In this document: positions 12,113-13,096 of the stretch, one piece after another | Position numbering within the stretch: the stretch's first letter is position 1 | Layout of the letters: each line of letters starts with the position of its first letter | DNA from: Methanomicrobiales archaeon | Lineage (GTDB): Archaea; Halobacteriota; Methanomicrobia; Methanomicrobiales; Methanoculleaceae | NCBI GenBank assembly: GCA_012510335.1 | Contig: JAAZIF010000078.1 | Span: 1 to 13,096, forward strand | Reading direction: 5' to 3' | Length of the DNA stretch: 13,096 bases | The notes under the pieces: model-generated | Told to the model about the DNA's origin: nothing | Databases searched by the model: none | What the model saw: only the letters and a program-made list of their open reading frames with translations | Made by a program: the position numbers and the translations under genes

Positions 12113-13096
12113 TCGAAGAGGTAGAGGCTATCCTCGGGTACGGCGATCTCTGCAATCACTGCCTCGGGCGGTTCTTTGGTAAACGGTCGTTTGGGCTGAC
12201 AAATGAGGAGAGAGGGAGGGCGCTGAGGATCGCGCACGAACTCGCGGTGAACGAACCGCACCGGGAGCCTGAACTGGATATCTGCTGGATCTGCGGCGGC
12301 GAACTCTCCCGCACCGATGCCTGGGCCGCGAGGGTTGTGGATGCGGTGGAGGGGCTCGAGTTTGAGACCTTCCTCATCGGGACACGGGTTCCGCCGCTGA
12401 TGGCCGAGAGCGAGGAGATGGTCTGGAGCGACCTCTCCCTGCGCGACCCCGAACCGCTGAGGGCTGAGATGAACCGGGAGGTGGGAAAGGCCGTCTCGGC
12501 GCTGACCGGAAAGGAGGCCGATCTCCAGAGGCCTGATATCGTGGCGATCCTCGAGATCGCGACCGGAACCACCGAGTTGCAGGTCAACCCCATCTTCTTT
12601 GCCGGCCGTTACCTGAAGTACGAGCGTGGTATCCCCCAGACCCGCTGGGATTGCCGGTCCTGCCGGGGGGCCGGGTGCGAGCGGTGCGGTTTCACCGGGA
12701 AGCAGTACGCAGACTCGGTGGAGGAGCTGATCGGCAGGCCGGTGATCGAGGCTTTCGATGCAGGGAACGCCATCCTGCACGGCGCCGGCAGGGAGGATAT
12801 CGACGCCCGGATGCTAGGGTCGGGCCGCCCCTTCGTTATGGAGGTCGAGGCGCCACGGAAGCGGTCGGTGGATCTTGAGGCGCTTGAGGCGGAGATCAAC
12901 CGGAGAAACGAAGGCAGGGTGGCGGTCCACCTGACCGGATGGGCGGACCGGAGGATGGTGCAAAGCCTTAAATCAGACAAAGCGCATAAAAAATACAGGA
13001 TCCTGGTCGAGATAGACGGTCCTGTAACGTCAGATGAGTTCAGGACAGCCCTCGATCAGCTAAAAGGCGTAACAATACGGCAACGCACCCCCATGA
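12103..13096 (+). CDS. pus10: tRNA pseudouridine synthase Pus10, partial (C-terminus cut by window end)
   Basis: The frame runs from ATG 12103 to the window edge, giving 331 residues without a stop; the family is about 400-430 residues as I recall, so the end is missing. The N-terminal domain has zinc-binding pairs C17-x2-C20 (LCNHCLGR) and C61-x2-C64 (ICWICGGE), then a THUMP-like region. The catalytic domain begins near residue 140; RGIPQTRWDCRSCRGAGCERC (175-195) adds a second cysteine group, C184, C187, C192 and C195. HGAGREDIDARMLGSGRPF (226-244) is the active-site block, in which D232 or D234 is the catalytic aspartate candidate. Archaeal Pus10 makes pseudouridine 54 and 55 in the tRNA T loop. 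The start overlaps the trmY end by 10 bases, which ties pseudouridylation to the following N1-methylation. Confidence 0.94.
   Translation, partial: MDIIEEVEAILGYGDLCNHCLGRFFGKRSFGLTNEERGRALRIAHELAVNEPHREPELDICWICGGELSRTDAWAARVVDAVEGLEFETFLIGTRVPPLMAESEEMVWSDLSLRDPEPLRAEMNREVGKAVSALTGKEADLQRPDIVAILEIATGTTELQVNPIFFAGRYLKYERGIPQTRWDCRSCRGAGCERCGFTGKQYADSVEELIGRPVIEAFDAGNAILHGAGREDIDARMLGSGRPFVMEVEAPRKRSVDLEALEAEINRRNEGRVAVHLTGWADRRMVQSLKSDKAHKKYRILVEIDGPVTSDEFRTALDQLKGVTIRQRTPM

Overview
The window looks like a chromosomal segment of a high-GC euryarchaeal methanogen, most likely a member of the Methanomicrobiales close to Methanoculleus. This rests on archaeal-only information-processing genes (eS19, eL39, eL31, eL20/LX, aIF6, prefoldin alpha, PDCD5 homolog, Rpp21-type RNase P subunit, TrmY, Pus10), archaeal TATA boxes, GGTGAT/GGAGG ribosome binding sites and GC-rich codon use. 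The genus is inference from general resemblance; no search was run. The segment is gene-dense: the longest gap without a gene is about 95 bases, and no RNA gene, mobile element or CRISPR array was seen.

Left part (1-2441): a zinc-ribbon protein of the HVO_0476 type (minus strand, cut by the window start) is divergent from a DUF371 protein (plus). DUF371 converges on a compact two-gene minus-strand operon, xseA-xseB, for exodeoxyribonuclease VII, a nuclease better known from bacteria. Middle (2474-5310): a TIM-barrel sugar-phosphate isomerase/AP-endonuclease-2-like protein divergent from xseA, a CNNM/CorC-type membrane protein with a CBS pair, and folate-dependent PurN. A short operon for the RNase P protein Rnp4 and a YhbY-type CRM RNA-binding protein follows (5385-5962).

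Right part (6014-13096): a TATA box at about 5954-5963 begins a long plus-strand run of closely packed genes: eS19, PDCD5 homolog, a PP-loop ATPase of unknown substrate, eL39, eL31, aIF6, eL20 (LX), prefoldin alpha, FtsY, SRP54, TrmY and Pus10 (cut by the window end). Several junctions overlap by 1 to 10 bases. The run links ribosome assembly, nascent-chain handling, membrane targeting by the signal recognition particle, and modification of tRNA position 54 (Pus10 makes pseudouridine 54, TrmY methylates it).

Most of the window is conserved archaeal core. The points most worth a second look are the DTQGR G3 motif in SRP54 (DTAGR is usual), a perfect AGGAGG site in front of an in-frame ATG inside ftsY that could give a form without the acidic N-terminal region, the uncharacterised PP-loop enzyme inside the ribosomal operon, the archaeal exonuclease VII operon, and the near-palindromic promoter between xseA and the isomerase gene. 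I did not find a convincing wholly new system.
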